Positions 45,001-55,916 of a stretch of 64,000 nt of DNA are shown piece by piece (within the stretch, counting starts at the first letter, position 1; every line of letters starts with the position of its first letter). A program made the position numbers and the translations under genes. The notes beneath the pieces are model-generated. The model made no database searches. It worked only from the letters and a program-made list of their open reading frames with translations, and was not told the origin of the DNA. The stretch is taken from assembly GCA_026119855.1 (NCBI GenBank), contig JAOWBW010000087.1, forward strand, positions 1,612,001 to 1,676,000. The letters run 5' to 3'. Source of the stretch: Campanula takesimana. Its lineage: Eukaryota; Streptophyta; Magnoliopsida; Asterales; Campanulaceae.

Positions 45001-45307
45001 AACAAATGTGGCGGGTAGCACCTGTATCTATCCACCATTCTCTTGGATTGTCATCCAACTTAGCCAAGTTGGGTTCAAATACCACTACTGCAGCATAGTC
45101 GAGATCCATATCATCGACAACATTGGCTTGGTTTTTCTTGCCTTTCTGGCTTTCCTGCTTAGGGTGCCTGAAATTCTTAGCCATATGACCGGGCATTACC
45201 ACAGTTGTAGCAGTCACCCTTAATCTTTTTGGCTGGGTTCTTTCTAGCATTCCCAGAATGCTTCCTCTTTTTGGCTGGGTTCTTTCTGCACATATACGTA
45301 CTGACAT
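42100..45307 (-). pseudogene. pol: Copia gag-protease-integrase-RNase H remnant (unit B and right flank)
   Basis: The most complete copia copy. From high to low coordinates: a degenerate knuckle and protease (45307-44957; GDCYNCG then a frameshift, and WWIDTGATRHICSDKESF with the catalytic DTGA); GAG-pre-integrase (LWHDRLGRVNFNTIKRL, CEICVEAKMAKAPFH); and the integrase core with LELVHTDIYDLKF, FVTFIDDCTRYGNVYL, SDRGGEY and SNGVAERKNRT. The core is interrupted by a TGA just before SDRGGEY (about 44260) and a TAA after VAPF. Next are the integrase C-terminus (44077-43700) and RNase H (43019-42660). Reverse transcriptase is deleted at 43163 between two TTTAAG repeats. A 13-C run near 44058 breaks the frame. 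The 5' LTR and gag N-terminus are lost at about 45307. Confidence 0.85.
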
Positions 45308-46013
45308 TCACACATAAGTTTTTAAATGCGTCAGTTTGGATGTTTAAGTGTTAGTTTAAAAGTTACGAGTCTCAGTATGAATGTCAGACACTTCATAACA
45401 TAATCACTAGCATTTATGAGAGAGACACACTTTTTTAAAAAAACTCACTTTTTCTAAGCGCTAAGATAAACAAATTTTCTTTAGACCCAATTCATAATAT
45501 AGTAATATTTTGGGCAAATTGCAATTTAGTTACCTGAGTTTGTCGTCATGTTTCAATTGGTTATCCAATTTGTATGTGTTACAATTTGATTGATGAACTT
45601 GTCTTTTTGTTGCAATCAGGTGTAATTTTGGTTAACCGGTTAGAAACTTAACGAAAATGGATGAAAACTTAACAAACTTCTTTCAAAATTGCAAAACTTA
45701 CCCCTATAGTTTAAATTTTCCCTCTTCACTCCCTAGCTCCTAACGAATGTTAAAAAACTAACATGTTTTGGCATAAACAAGTCCGCCACCACCCGACCAC
45801 CAAATCATCACTCTCAAGAAATTCAAACAACCTCCACAACCATTACTAAACCATCACCACCACCCCCACAACCATCCGCCACCAAATTATCACCACCAAA
45901 AACTTCAGACAACCACCATTACACCATCACAGCCATCACCACCGCTCCCAATCTCATAGAACCAAAATCCAATCCATATCCAACTATCCACGGAATATAA
46001 ACAAAACGACATT
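45308..46013. other. Non-coding DNA with a TIR-like end and CCACCA-rich tract
   Basis: At 45515 the motif GGGCAAATTGCAATTTAG followed by TTACCTGAG resembles the end of a common class of plant DNA transposons, but no partner end was found. 45785-45955 is rich in CCACCA and CATCAC triplets with no supported frame. Otherwise nothing is recognised. Confidence 0.35.
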
Positions 46014-47552
46014 TGTGTAAGATACCCGCGGGAAAACGAAGGGTTCCCCTGAGAATCAAATACGGCACTTTATGTTCAAACAAAATGGAGTCGCCACGTT
46101 AATTTAATTTTAAACCCAATTTAACGGAAAAGGTTAGAGATTATGAGTTCGGAGGTCACGTTACTTATCGCGGTTCACCCAAGACGCCTCGGAAAACCGA
46201 GTCTCCCCAGTTTGTTGACCAAAGTGTGCAAGTATGTGTGTGTGTGTGTATTTCCCAAAAATGGGAGAAACTGACTTTTTAACAAAACCAGTTAACAAAC
46301 TTAATGGGAAGGGTTTATTTTGCAAACAGTTTAACAAAAGGGGTAAATTTGAGAAAACAATTCCCTGGACAAACCAGCCGTACGGCTAGAGGGGGTTGTC
46401 CTGGGAATTTTGACAGTTTATCAAGAATCAGTCCAGTCTCAGGCAGAAACAGAGTATTCATGTTGAAACTGGACTGTTTTGAGTCTTTCCCGTTTATTTC
46501 TTTGTACAAAACATAGATTAAATCATCCATATGCCATTGATCATTAATTAAACACCAAAACAAATGATTTTGGGCATGATCAAGGCAATAATTGGGGGGA
46601 AATGCAGAAAGGTGATGAACATGGCCTTTGAGCCTAAATCGCCATTTGAATGATCAAAGATGGGGGCTTTGACATCCAAATGAATGATTCATCCGAGGAA
46701 AAGCCTTGGGATAGCAAAAATCAACATTTGGATGAATAAAGATTGAGTCTTTATCATCCAAATGGACATTATTATGGCTTAATCAAAGTTGGGATGTTAA
46801 AGATTGAGACTTTACCACTCAAACTTGATTATTTCAACATATTTGACATAAATAAAGGGGCTTTCTCCATATGTGCAATGGATCACCAAGCCAAATTTAA
46901 ATACAAGACATAAATGTAAAGACATGAAAGTAAATTGCATTAATGTAAAGACATAAAGTAAATTGTATTAATGTAAAGACATAAAGTAAATATGCATTAA
47001 ATCATAACAAGCCTTGATCATCCTTGGTTTGTAACCCTTGATCATGCATAAAACATGAGGGCACCATGAATCAAGTCAAGGTTTGGTTCCAATTTATATC
47101 ATTGCAAGAAATGTAAAGACATAAGTAAGTAAAATGAGTCAAATAAAAATAGAACAAGAGATGAAAAGAAGATGGGGGAGAAGGAGGCCTCGCCAATATT
47201 TGGTTCTAACCTATCTTTTTCTCTCTTTCACTCAAGTGTGTTTGTGATCGTGTTCTACTAATTCTGCAGAGTTTCAACTCACAAAGCAGTTTTCTCCCCC
47301 TTGAAATGATCAGCAAGGGTCTTAATTTATAGGGACTGAAGGCGCCCAAACAGCCGTACGGCTGGGCCCTTCTAGTACCCAAACCATCCGTACGACTCAG
47401 CATGGTGAGCTTCTGGATTTTTCTAAGCTTAATTCCAGAATAGTCCATAGGTTCTGGGTTTATCCTAGTGAGGTCTTAACCTATCAGTTTTATTCCTGAA
47501 TGGGGCTAAGAATTCCTCTAAGTTGGTCTAAGTTCAGATTGGGGTACTTACA
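46014..47552 (-). mobile_element. LTR of a Tat/Ogre-type gypsy element (3' LTR orientation)
   Basis: Read on the minus strand it starts TGTAAGTACCCCAATC at 47552 and ends GGTATCTTACACA at 46014, about 1.54 kb, with a TATAAATTAAG box at about 47332. It is homologous, inverted, to 1-1314, and its ends resemble the Ogre-like LTR at 8200. Palindromes AGCCGTACGGCT lie at 46376-46387 and 47352-47363. A G-rich tract (GAGGGGCTC on the minus strand) directly precedes the start, as a polypurine tract would, and a repeat-rich untranslated region lies beyond. It is therefore probably the 3' LTR of a minus-strand element. Confidence 0.75.
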
Positions 47553-47750
47553 GAGCCCCTCGGCAACGTCGCTTTAGGAAAATGGGGTTATCTACCTAAA
47601 AAGCATCCCAATCTGTCTATGGGAAGACGGCTTAACCGATTTGATTGAATGGTTGGACCTAGAGGTATAGGATTCCTACGTATCCCGCTAACGGGGAATC
47701 AAGCCTTAACATAGTTCGAGGGAGAGAGATTTTAAGGTTACTCAACCTAA
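47553..47750 (-). other. 3' untranslated region of the Ogre-like element
   Basis: It contains ATAGGATTCCTACGTATCCC with ACGGGGAATCAAGCC, a motif pair I associate with the 3' untranslated regions of Ogre-type elements, from memory. No coding frame. Confidence 0.45.
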
Positions 47751-48171
47751 TAGTGACCGTTAAGGTCGGGTGGGGAACTTGGCGTCTCAAACCTAAGGGT
47801 GACCGTTAAGGTCGGGCGAGGAACTTGGCGTCTCAAACCTAAGGGTGACCGTTAAGGTCGGGCGAGGAACTTGGCCTCTCAAACCTAAGGGTGACCGTTA
47901 AGGTCGGGTGAGGAACTTGGCGTCTCAAACCTAAGGGTGACCGTTAAGGTCGGGTGAGGAACTTGGCGTCTCAAACCTAAGGGTGACCGTTAAGGTCGGG
48001 TGAGGAACTTAGCGTCTCAAACTAGGGTGACCGTTAAGGTCGGGCGAGGAACTTGGCGTCTCAAACCTAAGGGGCGACTATCAAGGTCGGGTGAGGAACT
48101 TAGCGTCTCAAACCTAAGGGGTGACCTATCAAGGTCGGGTGAGGAACTTAGCGTCTCAAACTAGGGGCTTT
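47751..48171. repeat. 46-bp tandem repeat, about 9 copies
   Basis: The unit core GTGACCGTTAAGGTCGGGYG is followed by AGGAACTTGGCGTCTCAAAC. Copies are recognisable by AAGGTCGGG at nine positions from 47762 to 48131. The last two copies have GACTATCAAGGTC or GACCTATCAAGGTC instead. The spacing is constant with no unique spacers, so this is not CRISPR. Tandem repeats in the 3' untranslated region are usual for Ogre/Tat elements. Confidence 0.95.
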
Positions 48172-48179
48172 TGCAACGG

Positions 48180-48560
48180 TAGCCTAACCGAAAGGGGGAT
48201 ATCTATCATCCTCTCCTAAACCTAGGTCGATATCTGTCATCCTATCCTAGAAAATGCTTTGGTAGGTGTCATCCTCTCCTAAACCTAGGTGGATATCTGT
48301 CATCCTATCCTAGAAAATGCTTTGGTAGGCGGATATATGTCATCCTCTCCTAAACCTTGGTGGATATCTGTCATCCTATCCTAGAAACGGGACTCAACTC
48401 TCATTTGGTCAGAATCGGGGTCTCGACTCTCATTTGGTCAAAGTTCAGGGATGGGTCAACTTGACTCTACGGGGAGGGTTGACTAAAGGATGGACTTGAC
48501 TCTTATTTGGTCAAAGTTCGGTCAACTTGACTCTACAGGGAGGGTTGACTAAAGGATGGT
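48180..48560. repeat. Second block of tandem repeats (70-95-bp units)
   Basis: Three copies of a unit with GATATCTGTCATCCTATCC and TAGAAAATGCTTTGGTAGG (48215-48390) are followed by two copies of a unit with TTGACTCTAC and GGGAGGGTTGACTAAAGGATGG (48396-48560). Each block has its own unit sequence, so the untranslated region is a mosaic of independent expansions. Confidence 0.85.
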
Positions 48561-48589
48561 CTTATGTCGCGCTTGGACTGCCGGGGCAT

Positions 48590-48990
48590 TTTTCCAACAT
48601 TTAATGGGCTTACATCAAGGACCGCCTAAGTGTATTTTCACACTAGGCAACTTTCACAAATTTTCTCAATCTCACTGGGCTTACGTCGTGTGGGGACCGC
48701 CTAAGTGTATTTTCACACTAGGCAACTTTCATAAATTTTCTCAATCTCACTGGGCTTACGTCGCGTGGGGACCGCCTAAGACAAGGGGTTCAATCCTAAA
48801 ATGATCACTTTGGATCAAGGCTTGGGTCAATTCCATCTTTGGGGAGTTTGACGGGACATTTTTCTAACCATTCAATGGGCTTACGTCAAAGACCGCCGTG
48901 CGCTTTTTGCACAAAATCTCTCTATACTAGGCTTACATCACACGAGGACCGCCTAAGATTCAATAATTTCAAAGATCGCATTACGCGGGG
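48590..48990. repeat. Third block of tandem repeats (about 78 bp and diverged copies)
   Basis: The unit GTGGGGACCGCCTAAGTGTA with TTTTCACACTAGGCAACTTT recurs at about 48618, 48694 and 48771. Diverged GGACCGCCTAAG copies continue to about 48985. The frame at 48556-48804 is produced by the repeat. Confidence 0.8.
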
Positions 48991-49259
48991 GGCCTAAGTT
49001 TTAATTTTAGAGACCTAGGGGAATATGATTCAAGGCACCAGGGGGCTAAAGTGTAAATTTTTGGGCGGGAGATTTTCTCGCCCAAAGCATCCATACGGAT
49101 GGAGAAGGCATCCCTTCTTTTTTTCAAAACACAGCAGGCTTACGGCTGCTCCCTTCATTTTCCGAAAACACTGTCGAAAACAGAGAGAGGAAAGGGAGAA
49201 TTTGAGAGGGAATTCCATCAAATTTTTGATTTTTCTCTTAGATTGTTCAAGGATCTCTT

Positions 49260-50307
49260 ATGGCAGGACGGTCACGCGCGGGTTACCCTAGAGGAGAGGA
49301 CAAAAGGCTCGACATGGTCCAGAATTTTCGCGGCTACACCGTTGATCTCATGGATGCGGGAGCGGGCTTCTACAAGTCTCCTATCGTGCATATGTGCCAA
49401 GGTGATGGGGTAAGCATTCCTAAGCCATGTCAAATTTGGTGCATTCTCTAGACCTAGGGTTTATGTTCATGCGATTTGGGATTTTTGTGCTTTTTGGTGT
49501 CATTTTGTGAAATTGACTTCATTTTCACGAAATTAGAGTCACAATGATCAAAGACATGCGCTCATTTTTTTCATTTGGACGTGCCTAGCTATCTTTGTGA
49601 AAATTTAAGGCGTGTTATGCTACATTTGTGCATAAAGTGCTTGTACCATGGGGTTCGACTAGCTATTTAACACATACTATGTATACATGTACCACTAAAA
49701 GTTCCTATGACCCTCAAATGTCTATGCAATTTGAAAGGGGATGGAATACATTTTTTCAAAACAACCCTCAAATGTCTATGCAATTTGAAAGGGGACGGAA
49801 TACATTTTTTCAAAACAACCCTCAAATGTCTATGCAATTTGAAAGGGGACGGAATACATTTTTTCAAAACAACCCTCAAATGTCTATGCAATTTGAAAGG
49901 GGACAGAATACATTTTTTTCAAATGACCCTCAAATGTCTATGCAATTTGAAAGGGGACGGAACACATTTTAATTTGCCTCCATCATATGCATTGGTATTT
50001 TAAACTGGGTTATTCATACATTTGTTGTGTTTACCTTCAGGGCGAGGAGATCAAGTCACGAGGGTCTCCCGACGCTTGCTTTTCCTTGTGGCAGACTATG
50101 CTGGAGTCCGTTGATGGAGGGCCTGGCCCGAAGGAATGGGTGGAGCGCACCGGCTTGGTGCCATTCATCGAGGGTATAGGCACGTTGGTGGAGACCAACA
50201 GGAGCATGGGGCTTCTTAATGCCCTTTCTGAATACTGGTGGGATTCGACCCATACTTTTCATTTGAGTTGGGAGGAGGTAACCGTGACTCCCGTTGATTT
50301 TTTGTGA
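49260..50307 (+). pseudogene. Plant mobile domain (PMD) protein fragment, two exons, antisense to the Ogre-like element
   Basis: Exon 1 is 49260-49409 (50 codons, MAGRSRAGYPRGEDKRLDMV onward) and exon 2 is 50041-50307 (88 codons and TGA). They are joined by a GT-AG intron (GTAAGC donor, TTTACCTTCAG acceptor) in phase 0. Exon 2 shows EWVERTGLVPFIEGIGTLVE, then NALSEYWWDSTHTFHLSWEE and VTVTPVDFL. This matches the N-terminal signature of the plant mobile domain (MAIN/MAIL1-like; aminotransferase-like PMD), found both in nuclear genes and in retroelements. Right after DF a 1-2-base shift breaks the frame; VITRLS in the next frame continues the domain, and then copia LTR sequence starts near 50355. 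So the protein is cut to 138 residues. It lies next to the repeat-rich 3' region of the minus-strand Ogre-like element, where Tat elements often carry antisense extra ORFs. Confidence 0.65.
49711..49974. repeat. 54-bp tandem repeat in the PMD intron, 5 copies
   Basis: The units start at 49711, 49765, 49819, 49873 and 49927 with CCCTCAAATGTCTATGCAAT, then TTGAAAGGGGACGGAATACA. Because 54 is a multiple of three, frames across it stay open on both strands; one reads PQMSMQFERGRNTFFQN five times. It lies entirely between the donor at 49410 and the acceptor at 50040, so I treat it as intronic. Confidence 0.9.
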
Positions 50308-50354
50308 TTACCAGGCTCTCTTAATGCCAAAGACTTACTCGCCTTCTGGCTAAA

Positions 50355-50694
50355 TTTTATAGATTTTCATAATGTATGCGCTGGTTCCCCACGGTCTTGA
50401 AGGCTTTGGGCAGTGTGAATTTCTTCCTCAGCTATTTTTGAATGATGAATTGTGTAAGTATGTCAGTTTGAGCATTGACTGGGTGCTTAGTTGGCATGAG
50501 TTGTCGTTTAGGTGACGTTTGCTATCTTGCTGAGGTTTACTATCTCGATTGTTATGAACAGACCAAAGATAGTGGACCTTTATACTTGTAATGTTCTTCA
50601 AATATGTATGGTCTTTTCTTCAATTTGTTTGAGTTTTAATAGCTGGATTTTGTGGATTTGTCTTTATTTTTTTTCAGTAAATTAGGTTCTAACA
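50355..50694 (-). mobile_element. Truncated copia LTR (TGTTAGAACC family)
   Basis: The minus-strand start TGTTAGAACCTAATTTAC is at 50694. The homology with 22006-22996 (TCAAGACCG(T)GGGGAACCA region) runs to about 50355, where it meets the PMD fragment. A polypurine tract (AAAAAGGGGAT on the minus strand, 50695-50705) marks it as a 3' LTR with internal DNA to the right. Confidence 0.7.
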
Positions 50695-51475
50695 ATCCCC
50701 TTTTTGGGAAAGAATTAACCTTGTAAGGAAACAATTATAAACAAATTCCAATGAAGACATAAGCATTCTTCTTGAAGAAATACAAAGTTAGTCCAACAAA
50801 GATGTAAGAAATAATTTGTCTTACAACACACACAACACACAGTAAACTGACATAATTTAAAACTTGTCTTAACAGAAAGAAAGATTTTGTGAAATGTCTT
50901 AGCCTAAGAGTATTAATTTGCTCAAAGATATCATGAGTGTCTTATTGAGACTCAGGAAGAGGGAGACCTTGTTCTATGGCTACCAAAAACCTTTCTCTTT
51001 CCATATTCAGCAACTGCAACTGCAACTGCAACTGCAACTGCATTTTGTTGTGTCTGAAGTAGATTTATGAGCTCCTTTCTGGATTTCAGCTTTTCTTTCT
51101 TCTTCAATTCCCTTAAAACAAAAGGTTTCTTGCTTGAGTAGCTTGCAGGAAGGAATAGAAGTCTGCTGGAAGGGGCACTTCTTGTGAGAGCAATAGGTTG
51201 AGAGATAACTTCTTGAACTGGGGCAGAATCTCTAAATGAAGGAAAGTAGGAAGGCAGTTGGTCAGGATCAAGGACTTTTGCTGCAAGAGAATCCTGGACA
51301 AGGCTAGTTAACTTCTTGGTTAGTCCCTTAATTTTACTTTTCACAAACCTGCCAAGATAATGTCTTCAACTATACTAGGCTCATTTGGGAAGATAGTGGA
51401 GTTGGGCAGAATTCCAGTAAAGTGTCTTTTGATGGCATACATCCCATACAATTTTTCATTGACCATCCTCCAATA
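50695..51475 (-). pseudogene. 3' internal region of the copia element with an unrecognised coding fragment
   Basis: The minus-strand frame 51344-50952 (130 codons: KSKIKGLTKKLTSLVQDSLA onward, a Lys/Leu/Arg-rich stretch LRELKKKEKLKSRKELINLL and an (AV)5 run) connects upstream, after a phase change near 51350, to GMYAIKRHFTGILPNSTIFP (about 51475-51350). I recognise no domain. The (AV) run is encoded by the hexanucleotide repeat (AACTGC)5 at about 51007-51042. It could be an extra ORF of the copia element or a captured gene piece. Confidence 0.35.
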
Positions 51476-51933
51476 ACATCTTGGAAAAGTAAGTATTATG
51501 AGTGAGTAGGTTAGAGAAAATAAGTTAGTGGATATTTGTTGCGAGTGGGTAGGAGATAGAAATTGAACAATTTAGGTAAGCAGCAATAAGTACATGATGC
51601 CCAAAACGGAAATAAGTAGTAATAAGTTTGAAACGGATTGAGTAAATGCAACTACATTATAATTTGAGAAAAAAATCTCCATGATGAAACTAAAAATAGA
51701 AAAAATTATTTTTGTTGTTGATGAATCCAATCAAAATAATTCACATACTAGCAGTTAGTAATGAGAAATTTTGTGCATTACTCCCTTCATTAAGAAACTT
51801 TTTCTCATTTATTTATTCAATTTGTCCCAATTCCCAAAGGACACTCAAAGTAAATAAAATAAAATGAATATAAACTTACATGAGTGTAGAACTTTTGGAA
51901 GCCCCCCACTCAAAAAAATAAAATAAACTTACA
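51476..51933. other. AT-rich DNA with MITE-like fragments
   Basis: GAAACGGATTGAGTA near 51630 and TACTCCCTTCATTAAGAAA near 51779 look like single Stowaway-type termini without partners. No coding frame. The right edge (AAACTTACATG) meets unit C. Confidence 0.4.
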
Positions 51934-54550
51934 TGATAATTAATGTATGCATGCAGATTCATTAGAAGTTCCAGCAAACTATTATCGCATAAGGATCGGT
52001 AGCTTGTGGCCTTGAACCTTCTTTAGTAAGATACTATCAGATATACTGGTCACTTGGTAGTGTGATGCTTTGAACCAATTGACTGTATCGTGTATACCGA
52101 GACAATGGTATTTACACAATAATGATTCACTTTATTGTTCTCACGTTTTTGTCCATTTCGTCCCTAGATTGTATCTTAATTCATAAGTGTTCTTTTAGAA
52201 GCGACCCTTATTATTTCTCATTTATATAGGTGATCTCATATGAAGAGTATCCTGCTACTCCACCATATAGGTATAGGAATCATTAAAAGTTGAATAACTT
52301 ACCCTTACCACTGTTGCAGGCACATATACTTGGAAGCTCTAGGAATGAGTATGAAACATGTTCCAAGTGTTTCATCTCTAAACTTTCAAAACTTAGTTGT
52401 CTCTTTGAACCAAGGTCTTGGGATCTCCAATTCTCAAGGTTTAGTTTCCGCTAAGAAAGTTTCTTTAGTTGTGGATTTTAAACCCATTCTTCATAACAAC
52501 TTAAACATTTGATCTCTATTTATTCCTTTTGTAAGCTGATCCGCTAGATTATCCTTTGACTTTACATAATCAACAACGATAACTCCATTTGAGAACAATT
52601 GTCTAATGGTATTATGTCTACGACGAATGTGTCTAGACTTACCATTAAACATACTACTTTGTGCCCTTCCTATTGCCGACTGAGTATCACAGTGAATTGG
52701 CACATCGGACACATGTTTATTCCAACAAGGAATATCTTCCAATAGATTCTTTATCCACTTAGCTTCTTCTCCAGCTTTGTCTAAGGCTATAAACTCAGAT
52801 TCCATCATTTTTCGAGCTATACAAGTTTGTTTGGATGATTTCCATGACACCGCTCCTCCACCTATTGTGAAAACATATCCACTTATGAATTTGGAGTCCT
52901 TTGTGTTAGATATCCAATTAGCATCACATTATCCTTCTAATACTTCTAGATATCTATTATAGAGTATCCCTCCCATAATTTATTGTAAACTTTAAGTATC
53001 TCAATACTCTCGTTAATGCTTTCCAATGATCCTTACTAGGATTACTCGTGAATATTCTTAGTTTGCTCACTGAATATGCGATGTCTGGACGTGTAGAATT
53101 TGTTAGGTACATTAGACTTTCAATTATTCTAGCATATTCTAATTGAGAAACTGGTTCCCTTGATTTTTGACTAAATATAGAGTCAAGTCTACTGAGGTCT
53201 TAGCCGGAGAACTATCAATGACGTTGAACCTCCGGAGAACATTTTCAAGATAATGGGATTGTGACAGGAATATCCCTTCTGATGTTTTAGAAATCTTTAT
53301 TCCTAGGATGACATCAGCGCCCATATCTTTCATGTCAAAATGCTTCTTTAACATGCCTTTAGTATTCATGATTAAACCATGAGTACTTCCCATTATCAAC
53401 ATGTCGTCTACATAAAGGAAGACTATCACAAATGAATTGGATGTCCTTTAATGTAGATACATTTGTCACATTCGTTTATCTTGAAACTATTTGACAAGAT
53501 TGTTCGGTCAAACATCTCATGCCATTGCTTAGGTGTTTTTAGTCCATACAATGACTTTACAAGTTTGCACACATTTCGCTCTTTCCCAGGAACTACAAAC
53601 CCTTCGGTTTGTTTCATATATCTCTTCTTCTAGCTCTCCATTTAAGAAAGCTTTCTTCATATCCATTTGATGTATCTCAAATTAATGCAATGCTGCAATA
53701 ACAATGAGAACGCGAATGGACGTGATTCTTGTAACAAGGGAATATGTATTGAAGAAATCATATCCTTCCTTCTGTTTAAACCCTTTGGTTACCAACCGGG
53801 TTTTAAACTTATCTATAGATCCATCATCCTTATACTATCTTTTAAGGATCCATTTGCAACCCAACGGGCAACTCCCAAGTATGATTATGCATAATGGACT
53901 CTATCTCACTATTAATAGCTTCTTTCAAGAACGGCGCATCTGGACCAGATAAAGTTTCTTTAACAGTTGCTGGTTTTTTTTTTTAAAAAAAAAAAAAAAC
54001 ATAAACGATAGAAAATCAGGCCAAAAGTCTTTTCCACTCTTTCCCTTTTGCTGCGTCTAGGTCCTTCATCTTCTTCTTGAGATGGACCGTTTGCAGTTTA
54101 ATAAGTTCTCTTACTAGAACTTATTTCTTTCCTCTCCTTAGAAGGAAAAATATTCTCAAAGAATACAACATTCCTTGATTCTATTGTCATTCCTTCATTC
54201 ATATCCGGAATGTCTGATTTGTGCACTATCAGTCGATAGGCACTACTATTACTAACATACCCTATAAAAATGTAGTCAATAGTTTGTGGTCCAATCTTGA
54301 CCTGTTTTGGCTTAGTTACTTTAACTTTATCCAAATACCCCCACACTTTAAGGTATTTATAAGAAGGGTTACGATTATGCCATAATTCGTAAGGAGCTTT
54401 ATCTCTCCCTTTCATTGGTATCTTATTAAGAATGTAGTTTGCTGAAAGTATAGCTCCCCCCCCCCTTCCCCACAAATTCTGGGGTAAGCCAGAGCTTATA
54501 ATCATCGCATTAATCATCTCTTTAAGGGTACGATTCTTGCGTTCAGCAAC
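51934..54550 (-). pseudogene. pol: Copia pol fragment (truncated unit C)
   Basis: Copy of 31930-34547 at an offset of 20,004 bp, starting 10-15 bp inside the polypurine-tract side of the element and so without any LTR. It holds the integrase C-terminal region (54517-54098, where a 10-C run keeps LPQNLWGRGGGAILSANYIL readable), the RT pieces (53617-53139 with YVDDMLIMGS) and RNase H (52850-52491). Frame breaks match those in A. It lacks the deletion and scrambled insertion seen in B. It ends at the same TCCATT junction as A. Confidence 0.85.
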
Positions 54551-54556
54551 TCCATT

Positions 54557-55341
54557 GGGCCAACCATGCTAGCTAGTGGTCAAGTGGGTTAATTTTGAGC
54601 TAGCTCAAAATTGACCCATGACCCGCGAAGGACAGAATGGGCGATTTAGGGCGCACTTTGCACTTCGCACGTACGTATCAGTCGTTGGGAGCTGAGGAGC
54701 CTTAAATTTTTTACCAGCTCAACCGGGTGAGTGGCTCGGCTCGTGCGCATGGTTCGGTTAGGTTGACTCGGTTCGGTCAAGACAATGGTTGGACTGAGTC
54801 GATCCGCGGATTGGATCCGTGCGTGTATCTGGGTGGTTCGCAACCCTTCGTATGGATGCGGGTCGGATCGATGTATCCATTGGCACTGGTTCGGATCGAT
54901 TCGCTCAATCTGACTCATCGATCGGGTGCGATCGGACGGCCAAGATTCATCCGCCAGGAATTGTGTTTATTCCCTTAAAGGCACCTGCAACTCTTCAAAT
55001 ACTATAAATACCCCATAGTCTGACACTCAATACACACCAACATTCCAGTTATCTGAGTGTTAAAGCATCCAGTTAGTTAGAGCATCTTAAAGCATTATTC
55101 CTCCTTCAAAGTTCAGAAGCCCAGACATCGTTAGTTCGTAGGGCTCTTGATCAGAAATGCTTCCATCAAGAGTCAAAAAGTCGTTTTATCTTATAAAAGG
55201 ATTGCCGTTAGCCCGTTAGCACCAGAGCGGGGCAAATTCTTCTTACGTAGATTGTGTTTTACAAGACTCGACTTCTTTTTCCATCCCTTCTTTTTCCCCC
55301 ATTTTCAATAAAACCATTTATTTGGAATATTTAAAATAACA
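54557..55341 (+). mobile_element. Plus-strand copia LTR, 5'-truncated (unit D)
   Basis: Copy of 34554-35338, with the TATAAATA box at about 55004-55011 and the GAGCTAGCTC palindrome at 54591-54612. Confidence 0.85.
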
Positions 55342-55366
55342 GTTGTAAGAAGAATTCTTTGTTTTA

Positions 55367-55865
55367 TTGAGAATGGCTAACGATAATGATACTACCCAAT
55401 CTTTTCGAGCTATTCCTAGTTGTACCCCTGATGCAACCAATCAAATTGTTACACCTACTTTTTCTCCGACTCACCCGGCACATGGTGAGAAACCAGCCAA
55501 ATTTATTGGGTTGGATTTCAAAATCGAGTACGCCGGCTCAAAGAAATTTGTAGTCGGTAAGTACCTTGATTTTAAGATGGTTGACTCAAAATCCGTGTCT
55601 ACCCAAGTTGATGAATTTCAGTTGATCCTTTATGGATTAACTGCTGAAGAAAATGGTTATGAATGAACCATTTCAGGTGGCATCAATCATTGAGAAGTTG
55701 CCACCAGCCTGGAAGGACTTCAAGAATTATCTCAAACACAAGCGTAAAGAGATGACTCTAGAAGACCTGGTGATTCGTCTACATATAAAAAATAAGAACA
55801 TGCATGATGAAGCCAAGGCTAACAAAGACTTGGAAAAAATAGGATCACGATGCACAACCTACGGC
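55367..55865 (+). pseudogene. Copia gag fragment (unit D)
   Basis: Same internal deletion and frame break as in A and B (stop at 55664, re-opening at 55653). Private changes include A to S in TPTFSPTHPA and Q to K in the KDLEKIGS stretch. Confidence 0.75.
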
Positions 55866-55916
55866 AAGGGAATATCAACTGGCAATAAGTGTAGAGCATT
55901 TGTCGCAGCCTTCTGA

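Noticed and set aside
45515..46013. Complete DNA transposon starting GGGCAAATTGC
   Set aside because: No inverted partner end or target duplication could be found before the LTR at 46014.
47751..48171. Regular 46-bp repeats as a possible CRISPR array
   Set aside because: The units abut directly with no unique spacers, and the sequence is eukaryotic. It is a tandem repeat of a retroelement untranslated region.
49628..49972. 114-codon frame with an 18-residue repeat as a repeat protein gene
   Set aside because: The frame results from a 54-bp (multiple of three) tandem repeat lying between matching splice sites. All frames are similarly open.
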